From contig PYIU01000009.1 in assembly GCA_003415625.1 (NCBI GenBank), positions 3,038,001-3,102,000 of the forward strand: a DNA stretch of 64,000 nt, given 5' to 3'. Of this stretch, positions 1-11,941 are shown one piece after another. Position numbers and translations under genes: made by a program. How positions within the stretch are numbered: the stretch's first letter is position 1; each line of letters starts with the position of its first letter. The DNA comes from Aquanectria penicillioides. Taxonomy: Eukaryota > Ascomycota > Sordariomycetes > Hypocreales > Nectriaceae. Under the pieces are notes generated by a model that saw nothing but the letters and a program-made list of their open reading frames with translations, was not told the origin of the DNA and ran no database searches.

Positions 1-1256
1 CACTGTTGAGCCTAATGGCTAATTCTTATGTCAGCTATGGTGCCAACTTTATGGGATGGCTTATCGGCGCTGTGACAAATACCCACCTGTCTCAGGTCTT
101 TGACCTTGGTGCAATGCTATTCCTGGGTGCTGCCCTTCAAGTTATGGGACACGCGTTGCGTACCTGGCGCCCTCCGTTCGCATTATACGCCGTCACATTT
201 TGGCTGGCGAGTCTAGGCCAAGCATACCAAGACACGCACGGCAATACATTTGTTGCCGGGACCAAGGGCTCCCATCGGTGGCTGTCTTTGATCCACGCCA
301 TGTACATGGCTGGTTGTCTTTGTGGCCCTTTGTCGCAACCGCGATTGCATCTGCTGGAGAGGAATCTCGCTGGTATCTGTTTTATTGCTTCCCACTGGGT
401 ATCGGCCTTGCCAACTTGGTTTTTGTGTTTGTAGCATTTCGTGACAGCTTCGGGTTTAAAGAAAAGACTGTGCCCAATAACCACACGAATACCGACGACA
501 TGGAATTGGCTTCTAACCCAGACACTGCTCCAAATGCGGATAGCGCTTCCAGCCTGATCAAGGACACGCTCAAAAACCGCAGTGTTTGGCTCCTGAGTTT
601 GTTCTTCTTTTGCTTCCTTGGCGCGGCCCTGACAGCGAGCGGCTGGGTGGTTGAGTACCTCATTGTCGTTCGCAAGGGAAACATATCCCAGATGGGTTAC
701 GTTTCAGCCGGATTCAACGGAGGGTCTCTGCTTGGGAGATTATTCTTGGGAGAAGTGACGCTTCGATTTGGAATCCGAAGGATGATCTTCATCTTTAGTC
801 TTTGCTGTATTGGTCTCCAACTACTGTTCTGGCTGTAAGTGGTTTGTCTCCAGAAGGCGTTGGCAACTGGCTAACCTCGATTAGGGTACCCAACATTATC
901 GCGGCCTCCATCTCAATTAGTCTTTTGGGTTTTCTCATGGGACCTTACTTTGCGACCGTGAGTCTTATTTAGCTTGTGATGTATTGTCTGCGGTAAGAAC
1001 TGATCTTGAATAGGGCGTTTCGGTCGGTTCTAAGCTTTTCCCACCTCGAATTCATTCCACGGCATTGTCGTTTGTGTTTGTGTTTGCCCAGATGGGAGGG
1101 TGCTTCTTCCCCATCGTCACCGGTCTCGTTGCGGACGCTGCGGGTGTCAAGGTTCTTCAGCCTATTTTGTGTGCCTTGCTAACGGCCACTTCGATCAGCT
1201 GGCTTTTGGTACCGAGACCCAAGGAGAGTGACAATTCCTCTCTTCATCAAGAGTAA
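1..1256 (+). CDS. MFS transporter, 3' part, with one frameshift
   Basis: C-terminal portion of a major facilitator superfamily permease in the plasma membrane; the 5' end lies outside the window. Exons read 1-834, 885-957 and 1014-1256, with donors GTAAGT (835) and GTGAGT (958). The protein shows many hydrophobic helices, a central hydrophilic loop (about 470-570 on the DNA) and late helices such as GGSLLGRLFLGE and FPIVTGLVADAAG. It resembles the fungal sugar/BSC6-like MFS group, but the substrate cannot be read from sequence. Near 322-330 the frame breaks: the upstream frame gives CGPLSQ, the downstream frame continues as PFVATAIASAGEE, and one added base restores a continuous helix. No intron can explain it, because the protein is contiguous across the break. 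It is either a pseudogene or a one-base sequence error. Confidence 0.75.
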
Positions 1257-1845
1257 AACCTGAAGACACGAAGATTTGTTGATCTAGAGGGGGGGGGGGT
1301 TGCGAACACTTGAAAATTGTTGAAGGGATTGGTCGGAAGGATTGTGGCAATAGAAACACGGCATTATCGGGAAAGGTATTGTAGGGTAATTGATCAAGTA
1401 GTAGATGATACTGTCTGGAAATTCGCACTCCCTCCATGTTCCTTGACGCTGATTATGGATGTGATACCAGACGAGGCACCTCCTGTGCCGAAGAAAAGCG
1501 CAACTGACTTGGAAGTTTGGACCGTCGGTGGCGACATGTTTTACCTCCTTTCAGCTTGGTCCAGACTTCAACCTCTTCCTGAATGAGACATGTCTACGAT
1601 GAAATACGGGCGGGTCATTCTCTCTCGTCACCAGCTACTCAACGGCGGTTAGTTGCAGTTGTTAGTGCTGCAGCTAGCAGTGATCCAGGAGACTAATAAC
1701 GTGGCTAACGAGATTTCTCCCCTGCCCCGCTTCCGGTGGTGGGACTCAAAATGGCTTCTCCCCGCACGTGATTCCCCCAATGAAAGCTTCGCGGCTCTAC
1801 GACAAGCTGTGATTCATTCTACTTCTCGTCCGTGCTCGCTTGCAG
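1257..1845. other. Intergenic region
   Basis: No convincing coding sequence. It contains an 11-base G run (1289-1299). The right half should hold the promoter of the Zn2Cys6 gene that starts at 1846. The small ORFs here have no recognisable domain. Confidence 0.5.
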
Positions 1846-4106
1846 ATGCCCTCACCTTGCAGCAGCGCAACGATGAGCGGCAGAGATGGGCCAAAGAGAA
1901 CTGGTCGTGTCGCTGTAGGATGGTAAGCTGTACTTGCACTGAGCCGAGGCTCTTGATCCATCTCGCTGATTCAAGTCGGGTGACAGTAATGCTTGTCGAG
2001 GTACTTGCAAGGGCGTCCCTCATTCATTGAAAATATGTTGGCTAACACACCCCAGTTCGTCATGTTCGATGTAGGCCTCACAACGGAACTGCGGGAAGGG
2101 TTTCCAAGATAACATGATTCAAGGTGACAAGAACATCCCTTCATGCTTGGCATGCTTGAAAGCCGGCATCGAGTGCGTTCGCTCTCTCCAGGTTCGCTTT
2201 CGAAACGGGCTCGACATTGGGGACGACGAATATGCCTTTTCGGAAAGCCAGACGTGGGTTCGGCATGAAAACGAACGTAAGCCTTTACTCTTCGTGCTTG
2301 CTCTTCCTGATCGAAGCTCACCGGTTCAGTCGAGTACTGTGACGAGACCCCTCAACTCTCCCAGCTGTACGAGGCCCTTCTCAACGAAGATGAAAGGTGA
2401 GGCTTACTCCGTCGGCGGCCAAATATTGATATCCCGCATCTGAAATCCGAGAATCGCCTCCTAATTCGAAAGCCAGACGCCGCGAGCCGCCTGTGCAACA
2501 GCGGTAATTTCCAAGCAGCACCTAGCCTCCAGCTGAAGCTGACCAGACTAGACAGTTGGAAACCTTCAACTCACCTCCCCCACGATTGCCGACTCCACAG
2601 CAAGGTCCTCTTACCCCGGCCATTAGGGAGCCAGCTATGAGCAGCCCTCCTGTTTTCGGCGCTCGACCTGCCTCCCAGGGCTCATCAATAACCAACTCCA
2701 CCCACCAGGGGCTTTCTCCATCATCATCACCTCCCGTAGTGCCGTTTACGTTACAAGAAGCCATCCTGATTAGGAATTTCGTCGAAAATATGGCCTCGTG
2801 GGTAAGTGGTGGAAATTGGTTGCACAAGCGTTGAGGTAGGACTAAACCAGTGTAGGCCGACATTACCGATTTGAAACGCCATTTCGAAATAGAAGTCCCG
2901 CGTCGGGCCCTTCGCTTCCCAGTTCTTCGGTATGCCGTCTGCGCCTTTTCATCCCGACATCTCAACCGAAGCAAACAGGATACGAGCACTGAATCTTTGG
3001 AATACTATGATAAGTGCTTGGAGCTGTTGATTGAGGCCGTGTCTGGACAAGATGGCCAAGTTGAGGAAGAAGTGCTTGCCGCGATTGCAATCTTGCGACA
3101 ATATGAGGAAATGGATGGTGAGACCCACTAACTGTGATTCGATGTAGTGACGCTGCTAATCAGCACATAGCTGATGATAAAGAGCTCCACCTAACTGGAA
3201 CTTCCCGAATCGTGAACTCCATGTCCGTATTCGACTTTAATGGAGGCCTGGGAGAAGCCGCTGCCTGGCTCTGCCTGCGAGAGGATATCTACATATCGCT
3301 TGTGAAGCAGCGGCCGTTGAAGATGGATCTGGAGACCTTTCTGCAGTCTGATGTTTTTCGGAGGAGAGACGACGCGGCTTATGCGACTAGAATGGTCTTC
3401 CTCCTGGCAAAGGCCCTCCGCTGCGCATTTTCCACCCAAGAACAATGTTCAGCCGAAAGTCTCAAGGCGATCAATGCTGAAGTAGATACTTGGTTCGACT
3501 CTAAGCCTGCAGCCTTTGACCCTATCCACGAGGAGCAGAGAAGTCGAGCAGACGGGAGACTGCTTCCAGAGATTTGGGTTCTCTCTCCTTTTCATGGTAT
3601 GAAGACCAGAATCTCTATTTTCCCTTCAATACTAACAGGAATTAGCTGTGGGATTGCAATACTACCATATCGCCAAAATTATACTGGTCATGTCGACCCC
3701 CATAGTGGCAGCATCTGTCTATGACCATATTCGAATGGGCAAAAAGATGGAGGCATGTCGAGCTATTCTTATTTGGCGTCTGATCTCTAACTGGAATTTT
3801 AGCAAATTGTTCGACAGCATTTGTATCAGATCATCGCCCTGGCCAATTCCAACTCGAGAGGCGAAAACACTCTATTCACCGCAAGACACTCACTATCAGT
3901 TTGTTAGTTTGCTCACTCGATTCAATGATTTTGATGCTTAACAGAGACTAACCTTTTTAGGGGGCACCGTTTTTGGCGATGGCGACGATCAAGAAATGGT
4001 TGTAGAATTTCTCGATTTTGTACAACAGCGAACTGGTTGGAACACGATGCTCCTGCGCGCATCGCTGAGGGACCAATGGGCACAGGATACGGGACCAAAT
4101 GGCTAA
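1846..4106 (+). CDS. Zn2Cys6 transcription factor, 12 exons
   Basis: Nuclear fungal binuclear-cluster regulator, 547 residues. Exons: 1846-1922, 1987-2000, 2056-2070, 2124-2276, 2330-2396, 2473-2503 (tentative), 2556-2801, 2856-3117, 3171-3596, 3646-3752, 3803-3902, 3961-4106; the total length is divisible by three. The cluster C-x2-C-x6-C-x6-C-x2-C-x6-C appears only after splicing two tiny exons of 14 and 15 nt: CNACRVRHVRC, then IPSCLACLKAGIEC. The middle region (DITDLKRHFEIEVPRRAL) and the C-terminal part (QIVRQHLYQIIALANSN, then VFGDGDDQEMVVEFL) match the Fungal_trans_2-type layout. Intron 3753-3802 appears to be GC-AG (AG|GCATGT). The gene is convergent with the Gfo/Idh gene, so it may regulate the inositol-type pair next door; that is inference only. 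The start has an in-frame ATG just after a pyrimidine-rich leader. Confidence 0.8.
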
Positions 4107-4235
4107 AACAGCCTTGTATTTCCAATGAATTCAATTAAAATAAACCTTTCAAATACTGTCCATAATGTGATTTTTTTTTATCAGTGACCCAGCTCTAACA
4201 CCTTGCATATCCATGCGGTCTTTTCTCAAGTCTAT

Positions 4236-5414
4236 TTACAGCTTGGTGGGCTCAATGCGGCGGCCGATCTCGTCGAAGCGGATCTGCTTTCCGCTGACAA
4301 GAGACTCCTGCAGGGCAGCACCGATCTCGACGGCGCGGACGGCGTTGACAAGCTTGATGGGCAGGGGCTTGTCGTCGAGGCAGGCCTCGGCAAACTCGTT
4401 GGCCTCCTTGACGAAAGCCATCTCGAAACGGCCGTAGTAGTGGGCAGGGACCTCGCGGGTGATGCCGCCGGAGTGGTAGTAGTTGACCAGGTTGGACTGG
4501 GGGTTGCCATTGACGGTGAGCTTGCCCTCAGTGCCGATGATCTCGGTGGTGTCCTCCTGGCCGTGGGCCATCATGCGGGAGCAGTAGTAGTAGGCAATCT
4601 TGCCACCCCAGAACTCGACGATGCCGACGGCGTTGTCGTAGTCGTTGTGCTGGGCAAGGTCGGGCTGGACGGCTCGGATACCGTGAGCCGAGACGCTCTT
4701 GGGGATGACCTCGTCGCCGAAGAACCACAGGGTCAGGTCAATGTCGTGCACAGACATGTCGACGAAGACGCCACCGGACCAGGCGGCGTAGGCTACAAAG
4801 AAGCCCGAAGGGTCGTGCTTGTCGCAGGTCTGGCTGCGGATGATGGAAGGGCGGCCAATGGCGCCCTGCTCCATCTTGGCGTGGGCATCCCGGTAAGAGT
4901 CGTCGAAGCGGCGGGAGAAGCCACACATGACCTTGAGGTGAGGTCGCTTCTTGGACTCGGCAAGGACCTGCTTGCACTGTCGAGGGAACGTTAGCGGTGG
5001 ATCCGGATAGACTTGCCCATCCCAATTTGTGGGGGTGGAACCGGCCGGGAATAAGGGATGGGTTTCATCGTGTGTGTTTTAAACTTACAATCTCAATGTC
5101 AGTGGAGAGAGGCTTCTCAACGAGAACGTGGAGATTCTTCTGCATGGCTTGGATGGCCTCCTCGGCGTGGACGGAGGTGGCAGTACCAATGACGACGGCG
5201 TCCAGACCGGGCTGCTCAATCATCTTGGTGTAGTCGTCATAAAGGGTGACACCATGGGGCTCAAGGTTGATCTTGGCCCATGCCATCTCGGCAGGGTCAG
5301 GGGTAAAGGCGGCCTTAAGCTCAGCTCGGGGGTGCGGTTGAGGAAGTTGATGGCATGGCGTTTGCCCATGCGGCCGAGACCAGCGGCGGCAATCTGGAGC
5401 TTCTTGGGGGCCAT
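4236..5414 (-). CDS. Gfo/Idh/MocA oxidoreductase, myo-inositol 2-dehydrogenase-like, one frameshift
   Basis: Cytosolic NAD(P)-dependent sugar/inositol dehydrogenase of about 355 residues. Exon 1 is 5414-5089 and exon 2 is 4976-4236, with a GTAAGT donor and CAG acceptor. The N-terminal Rossmann motif is AAGLGRMGKRHA, the family EKP motif is VEKPLS, and the second domain carries GFSRRFDDSY and GGVFVDMSVHDIDL, where D and H fit the catalytic positions of inositol dehydrogenases. At the G run 5328-5332 the frame breaks: exon length is one base short of a multiple of three, and one extra C on the coding strand restores RAELKAAFTPDPAEMAWAK. The gene is divergent from a myo-inositol-type transporter, which supports an inositol role. 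Glucose or other polyol dehydrogenase activity cannot be excluded. Confidence 0.8.
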
Positions 5415-6563
5415 TGTTGCAAGAGGCAGAAGAGGGTGTGATGCCGGGAAGATGGATTGAGAATTGCTTTGAGAGTGTTGGATGAGGATAGAGAAGAAGG
5501 CGGACTGAATGGAACAGCGAGAAGACGCTTCCTTTATGGTTTCTGAGAACTGCGTCCCTGGTGGCCGGGAGAAGCTGTTCCCTCAGCCACCGGGGCCATC
5601 AGTTCTCCATTTCTTGCGGTTTCTGTCAACTGCAACAGGAAACACGACTGTTTGGCCATAAAGGAGATGTTCGGCGGGCGTCGGTGATGCTGCCGACGAT
5701 CGAGCGCGGGCAGACATGCCGCTTTTGCGGAAAGACTTTCCACCACGCCACGAGCCAGCCACGAGCAAGCCAGAGGCAAGCCGCCAGTACGCCACGATGC
5801 GGGGTTGCAGTTTGTGAAGCTTGTGGATGGGCTCCGAGGCCACGAGTCGTCCCGGCTCGACGTGACACACTAGTCCGGAGCCGATACAACCTCGGCGGAG
5901 CCTCAGCAAAACTCGAGCGGACAGACTTGCCGCCTTGGAGGAATCAGTTACTCCAACGCGACCAGCTTCTCCAAAGCGGCCGGACCGGCCAAGCAACCAA
6001 TGCGGGGGCGGGGTTCGACTCTGCACGATCCATCGCGACTCCACACATTAGCGCATCATGTGGTCGTTCCTCGCAACCTCCGGATAGACTTGCCCCGGCG
6101 CCGGAGCGAGCTTCCCGGAATGGCCTCAACCCAAACCCCATCCCCTCGCTTGCCCGAGGAACGGTGTGGGCGCCTAGCAAACCCCACGGGGAGCCCGCGG
6201 GGTCGCTCGCGTCTTCCCCAACCCTGTTACCCCAGAATCATCAAGAACGCGGTGGGTCGAGAGTGCAACATTGACTGATTTGTGAAGATTCCGATTGGGC
6301 CGTTGTGGCTGTTGCAAGGAGATGTCAGTCTTGGATGACGGTTGGCAATGCGAATCAAGAGTTGTTCAACTGGGCTCTCCTGACTTGCGTGAGCTGATGA
6401 AGCCCGAGCCATTTTGTGCCTCAATGCCCTATCTCCATTTGAGCCTCCAAGAAAAAGTATAAAATGTCTGAGCGTAGCCACTTTCCTATTCCACATTGAT
6501 TCCCTCAACACCATCAAACGGTTTCTCTCATCATAATCTCCTTTGAAATCTGCATCCGTCAAG
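5415..6563. promoter_or_regulatory. Shared divergent promoter region of dehydrogenase and inositol transporter
   Basis: About 1.15 kb between two divergent starts. It is GC-rich with repeated GAGCCAGCCACGAG/CCACGAGC words near 5745-5775 and many CGG/CCG triplets (for example 5965-5990), which are candidate sites for Zn2Cys6 regulators. A long open frame on the plus strand here is rich in R, S and P, has no domain, and is treated as chance. The right end becomes pyrimidine-rich before the transporter start. Confidence 0.5.
6458..6464 (+). promoter_or_regulatory. TATA box of the transporter gene
   Basis: TATAAAA about 100 bases upstream of the ATG at 6564, followed by a CT-rich leader typical of strongly expressed fungal genes. 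Confidence 0.5.
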
Positions 6564-8210
6564 ATGGCTGCCACAGAAGACGCACTCAAGATTGCCACCG
6601 AGTCTCGCCATGTCGAGGACAATGAGGAAAACCTCAAAGCCGCCAACGAGATCGAGGACTCTACCCCGGGCCTCTTTTTGAATCTATGCGTCGTAGCAAC
6701 CGCCATCGGCGGCATGCTCTTCGGTTATGACACTGGTGTCATCTCTGGTGTCCTGGTTGTGCTCGACTCTGACCTAGATGGCCGCCCTATTACCCATGGT
6801 GAAAAGGAACTCATCACGGCTCTATGTGCTGCTGGTGCCTTGATCGGTGCCATCATCGCTGGTGTGACCGCAGACAAGTACGGAAGAAAGCCTGCTATCT
6901 GGTTCGCCTCTGTCCTTTTCACCATTGGAGCGCTCATCCAAGCCACTTCCTACACGATCGCCCAAATGTCTGTCGGTCGAATTCTAGTTGGCCTCGGTGT
7001 TGGTTCTGCTTCTATGGTACGTGATGCATAAAAACCATTGATTCTACACTCCGACTAACAGGAATATTTACAGATTATCCCTCTATACATTGCCGAAATC
7101 TCCCCTGCTAAATATCGAGGCCGCATGATCTCCATTGACATGGTTTTCCTCGGAACGGGTTCTTTGTTGGCATATGGCTTCGACGCTGCCTTTTACAAGG
7201 TACCGCACGGGTGGAGATACATGGTTGGACTCGGTGGCATTCCTTCCATCTTGCTGGGAGTTCTCCTGATTTGGTGCCCCGAGTCTCCTCGTCAGCTGCT
7301 ATTCCATGATCGACATGAAGAATGCGTGAGCGTCATCCGCCGCATGTATCCCAATGCCAATGAGCAGCAAGTGGGACAGATGGTTGCACACATTCAGCAC
7401 GGCGTCAACCAGTCCAAGAGTCTCAATGAGGAAATCTCTATCCGAAAATCCTTGTCCAGCATTGCCACGAACCCTTCCAACCGCCGAGCTGCCATTGTGG
7501 CTTGCGGTTTGATGGCTACCCAGCAACTCTGCGGTTTCAACACGCTGATGTACTACTCCAGCACACTATTCCAGATCGTCGGCTTCAACAACCCCATTGC
7601 CGTTGGCACCATTGTTACTGCTACAAACTGGATCTTCACCTTCCTCTCAATCTTCCTCATTGATCGAATTGGACGCCGCAGACTACTGCTCTGGTCTATG
7701 TGGGGAATGCCTGTTTTCCTGACTATTGCCGCAGGTGTCTTCACCCAGATCCCCATCGACAGAAACACGCTTGAGCTGACTGACGACACCGTTGGTTGGC
7801 CTGCAATTGTCGTTTTAGTCTCCATGATTTTGTTTGTGGCTTCATACGCCGCCGGTCTTGGATGTGTGCCATGGCAGGCCAACGAGTTCCTCCCCATGGA
7901 AGTTCGTGCTATGGGAACCATGTTGATCAACATGTTTAACTGGGGACCCAACATTATTGTTTCCTCCACCTTCTTGTCCATGATGCGAGGGATTTCGCCC
8001 TCTGGCACCTTTGGATTTTACGCGGCACTCTGCCTTATCGGCTACATTTTCGTTATTTTCTGCTACCCCGAGGCCGCTGGCATGACTCTCGAGGAAATCC
8101 GAGACGTCTTTGACCATGGATTCGGTGTTCGATACGCTGAGGAGTGGCGCAAGCAGAAGAAGCTAGGAGCGACCGCTCATGGGGAGGATGCCGTGGCTAG
8201 AACCGTCTGA
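6564..8210 (+). CDS. MFS sugar transporter, myo-inositol transporter type
   Basis: Plasma-membrane proton-coupled sugar/polyol importer, 529 residues. Exons are 6564-7016 and 7074-8210; the intron has a GTACGT donor and a TTTACAG acceptor and lies in phase 0. The start ATG has a good context (CAAGATGGC). Hallmarks: GYDTGVISG in helix 1, the DKYGRKP loop after helix 2, PLYIAEISPAKYRGR after helix 4, PESPR in the central loop, DRIGRRR in the second half, and GLGCVPWQANEFLPMEVRA, which carries the PW-x-NE-x-P element characteristic of Itr-type inositol carriers. The C-terminus is soluble and basic. It is divergent from the inositol dehydrogenase-like gene, so the pair probably imports and oxidises myo-inositol. 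Confidence 0.87.
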
Positions 8211-10505
8211 GAGCAATGCCTAGCAAACTACATGTGCATTGGGCAACTATCGTGGTCTAGGGACGGGAAATCTTTAGCCTAGACTTAGTCACTTTGTTTA
8301 GAATCGTCAATGAAATTTCATTTACCGATTAACCCTGGACTAGGAACACCTGTGGTTCACGAGCTATACCCTGGAGGGGCAGGATTGCGGAGAAATTAAT
8401 CATATGTCCGAGTGCGTAAAGTGTTGGGGAGGGAGGGATGCTATTGTGGGGTTTGCCACCCATTCTGTTTTCAAGGAATGGTCACTGCCTCCCATGGTTC
8501 CGAATAGTGTCCTTCCCCAAGTGATATTCTCCTTTAGGGTCTCCTTCTGTAGAGAAGGAGGCAAGGCATAGAAACATGAACGTGAGCGGTTTGCTTCATC
8601 AAGTTTTTTGCATGTTCCACTGCATACCACCGAGGTCACGTCACAACAAGAAATGAGGGGAGAATCCACTTAGATATCTCCACTAGACGTAACATCATCC
8701 CGGATGCCCTTGCTTGTTGAAGTGTGAGGGGGCTGCGGAGAGAGTGGCGCCATGGGATCAACCCCCATGTTGCTCACTCCATGGGCACTCGGATACATGG
8801 GGACCAATGGCAACCCCAACCTCTCTCTCGGGGCTGAAATGGGGTTACCAGAGGGGAAAGTGTCTCCGAAGTAGGTCTATTCCCCAGACTAACCGTGGCT
8901 TGCTGCACGGCCGTCGTTGGATCAGAGCGTGACTCCCCTCCCGGGGTTAACGGCTATCCGGCGAATAGCCATCGTCTAGAGACAAATCGCCAAGGCGGCT
9001 TTGGATTTGACTTTTGCGGAGTAAAGGAAAAGGAGGGGGTTAGGTTCCTCTTATCGAGTGGAGAAATGGGGAATAGAAGCATCTTGTTCGCTCGTCCCCA
9101 GGTCCCCAGCTCGGGTCTCCACCAGTTGCCTTGATACCCCATAATCCCAACTCCGCTGCCCGACTACAACCAATAGCGGGTGTCCTTCCATGGCCCATAA
9201 AACACAGTCGGAATGAGTTGCTTAAAACACCTGTATTGTTGGAGGTTGACTCGGTCTCTGAGTCAGCAGACAAATTCCTGGACTGGAGCTGGGTCTGTCA
9301 AGCCCCGTCGCCGGTACCGATTCTGTTACGTTTGGTGAAACTAAGCCATAAATCCAATATCCTTCGATATTTCTCTGACACCGAAATTTGAGTTATACAT
9401 GATAGTGGCGTTGACTTGTATGACGCATAGGAGCTGACTTCCGCAAGTAGCTGTCTGCTCTAGTTATGCTAGTGTAGCCAGAGCCACCTCAGATGGAGTT
9501 GGTAATGCCGATGGTTTACGGGGTGATGGAATATGAGGCTAAAGGGTCTTGCAAGCGAAAGTACTAATGGATTTGAAATATTTGAATGCCGCCTTGAGAT
9601 GCAGCCTGGTTTTTGCTCTTTAGGGGCGTGGATATCATCATTTTAAGCACCCCGGGCAAGTTGTTCGAACGTGATCTTTCACAGCCCCATGCATTTGAAA
9701 CTTCTCCCGGTGCTTTTCTCAGCCTGGGATCAACGGAAATATTTGGGTTCCTGTCCATGACAATAAAACGAGCCTCGGAATGAGTGGGTTGAGATACTCT
9801 GCAGGCTTCTTCCTACCCAGCCCGAATGCCTCGCTCCATGTCTCTCTCTGGGGATCTGGAGGAGGTGTTGAGTTAGTGGTCTAGGGTATTGTGGACCAAC
9901 CTGTTATAAGGGGGGGGGGGCAAAGAAAGATAAAAGGAACCGCGGAGAGATAGGAAATCATCAGGTAGTTTTCTCCAATTCATTATTATTTCTGAAGGAA
10001 ATCCTGATGCATCCACATGAAATTCTTGAATTTCTGACTCTTCTTTGCCTTCTTATTATTCTATTTCATTCTTTCCTTTCCTAGGAACGTCCCAGAGCCT
10101 CCGATCGGATGCGTTTACACACAGTCGAGTTGTTCGCAGCTACTTGAATGGGCTGTCTGACCAAGTCACACCAGCCTACACTATACCTTTCGGGTGGCAA
10201 AGCTTCCAGAGACTGCTCATTTGAAACCTATGTTGGTTGCGCGGTAACTGCACAGCCCTAGCCGAAATGTTTATCGATTGGCTGCAAGCCAGAAGGATTG
10301 ATGAATTGCTACCGGGAATTGGCTTAGATCTGGCTGCTTCTCCGTGTCTGTTTCATGGAGGTCCTATTATTAGAGGCGGCTATCTCATAGCCTGATGTCC
10401 TGCTATCAAGGTTTGCGCAAGGTGAGGTTTAGAAAATACAAATTATGCAAGCCATTTTCTTTCTAACTAGGATAATGGCAGAAGTAGATTATGCGTGGCT
10501 ACAAT
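8211..10505. other. 2.3-kb intergenic region without a supported gene
   Basis: Lies between the 3' ends of two convergent genes. Only short unrelated ORFs are present, none with a recognisable domain or splice-linked extension. It holds an 11-base G run at 9910-9920 and scattered pyrimidine tracts. A non-coding transcript cannot be judged from sequence alone. Confidence 0.45.
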
Positions 10506-11941
10506 TTAAATGTCAAACTCGAAAGCCCAAGCAGTCTTCCAATCCTCCTCCGTCTGGTAAATAGCAATGGTGATTTCATCATTGGAGTATTCATGTGTCG
10601 CCACATACCGGTTGGTTGGTGCATCAAGCTCCGTCTCAGGAATTACATACGTGAAGCCCCAAGTCTGTATAGCAAGTGTACCAGAAGTTGGCAATCCTAC
10701 GGCGCTGAGGTTCTTAATTGTGAGAGCCCATGTGCCTGTCTTCACCCGCACGCCAGCGAGAATACGAACTTTGTCTCCAACAACGGCGTAAGAATCAAAC
10801 AGTCTATCCTCAGAACCCTGTGTTTCAACCCGATGTCCAGTCATATTGGTATTGTAGTACTTGAGAGCCTGCCAGTCACCGTTGGCATGGTATGGAAGTT
10901 CTGCATTATCGCGCCAGAGGAGACTGGCCAAGAAGTCTCGCAGATGAGTACCGTTGGGACCGCCACGCCAGTTAGCGCGCAAGCCAGGAACATTGTAACG
11001 CTCGAAGCGGGACAAGTGCCAGACTGTAGCTGCTGGGTTAAGCTCGTCGGCCAGATTTAGGTACTCGTTGATGTTGATCAGCTTCTCCGGAGCTCCGGCA
11101 GCGACGCGCATCTTGTTGAACGTCACCAGGCTGTTCTGCAAGTCATTGGCTTCGTTATCAAGGGCTTCGATGTGATGCCAGGAGTAATAGTCCGGTGCAG
11201 TATCATTGGCCGCAACATAGCTCAAGAAATTGCTCCACCAGGTATTCGCCTCAGTGGGCGGGAGAGATAGCGACGGTCCCAGGATGGGAAGACCGCCCAG
11301 GAGACCATCATTTCTGCTATGATCAGCCATGTTTCGAGGTTGAAAAGAACAAATTTATCTTACCTAAACCTCTTGAATGTTCTTCCAAATAGGTCTAGGT
11401 ATTGAGATTGGGATCTCAACCAGAACCCCCATTCTGGTTCATTCCAAATGTCGATATGAAGGCCAGCAGTCATGTCATTAGCGACAATTCTGCTGATGAT
11501 TTCATCCAAGAATTTGTCGTAGTCGGACCAGTCCCCATTGTCTCCAGGCCAATTCATCGTTGTATCGGCATGGTCGGTGCCCCAGAGATCATGCAATAGC
11601 AGTTGGAATTTGCCGCCGTACTTGCGAGCAGTTTTGTAATTGCTCAGTGCTGACTCCCAGCGTCCATCAAGTTCACCAAACACCCAGCCTCGATTTGGCG
11701 CATCCATCTGGGCGCCGCCAGCGCGGAACCAGTGCAGGCCAATATCTGTGTAGAAGTGGTCTGGAATCTGGTCGGGTGTGTCAGGAATGCCGTAGATGAC
11801 ACCGCTGGCATAGTGTTGTGGCTCGCCGCGATTGACGGCGAGATCAACAGTCGCAACTTGATCAGCTGTCCATCGCGGCACAATAAGAGCACTGACAATG
11901 GCAGGGAAAGCCAATAAGATATGAAGAGGTTGAAAGGACAT
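10506..11941 (-). CDS. Secreted glycoside hydrolase, GH39-like
   Basis: Probable extracellular glycosidase of 461 residues. Exon 1 is 11941-11364 and exon 2 is 11313-10506, with a GTAAGAT donor, a CAG acceptor and a split AGA codon. The N-terminus (FQPLHILLAFPAIVSA) is a clear signal peptide. A TIM-barrel-like part contains HWFRAGGAQMD, then IDIWNEPEWGFW, whose NEP carries the likely acid/base glutamate of clan GH-A; later ININEY and NEYLNLADE sit where the nucleophile glutamate is expected. A C-terminal beta-rich part (about residues 350-461) follows. Overall layout resembles fungal GH39 xylosidase-like proteins; the exact substrate is unknown. It fits a plant-biomass role together with the pectinesterase at 41691. 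Confidence 0.7.

Noticed and set aside
5998..6022. GGTTCGACTC, B-box-like
   Set aside because: The T-arm stem does not pair and no acceptor stem or A-box is visible, so it is not a tRNA.
5561..6274. Long plus-strand open frame of 237 codons
   Set aside because: It lies in the GC-rich divergent promoter, is rich in Arg/Ser/Pro and has no domain or splice-linked extension.
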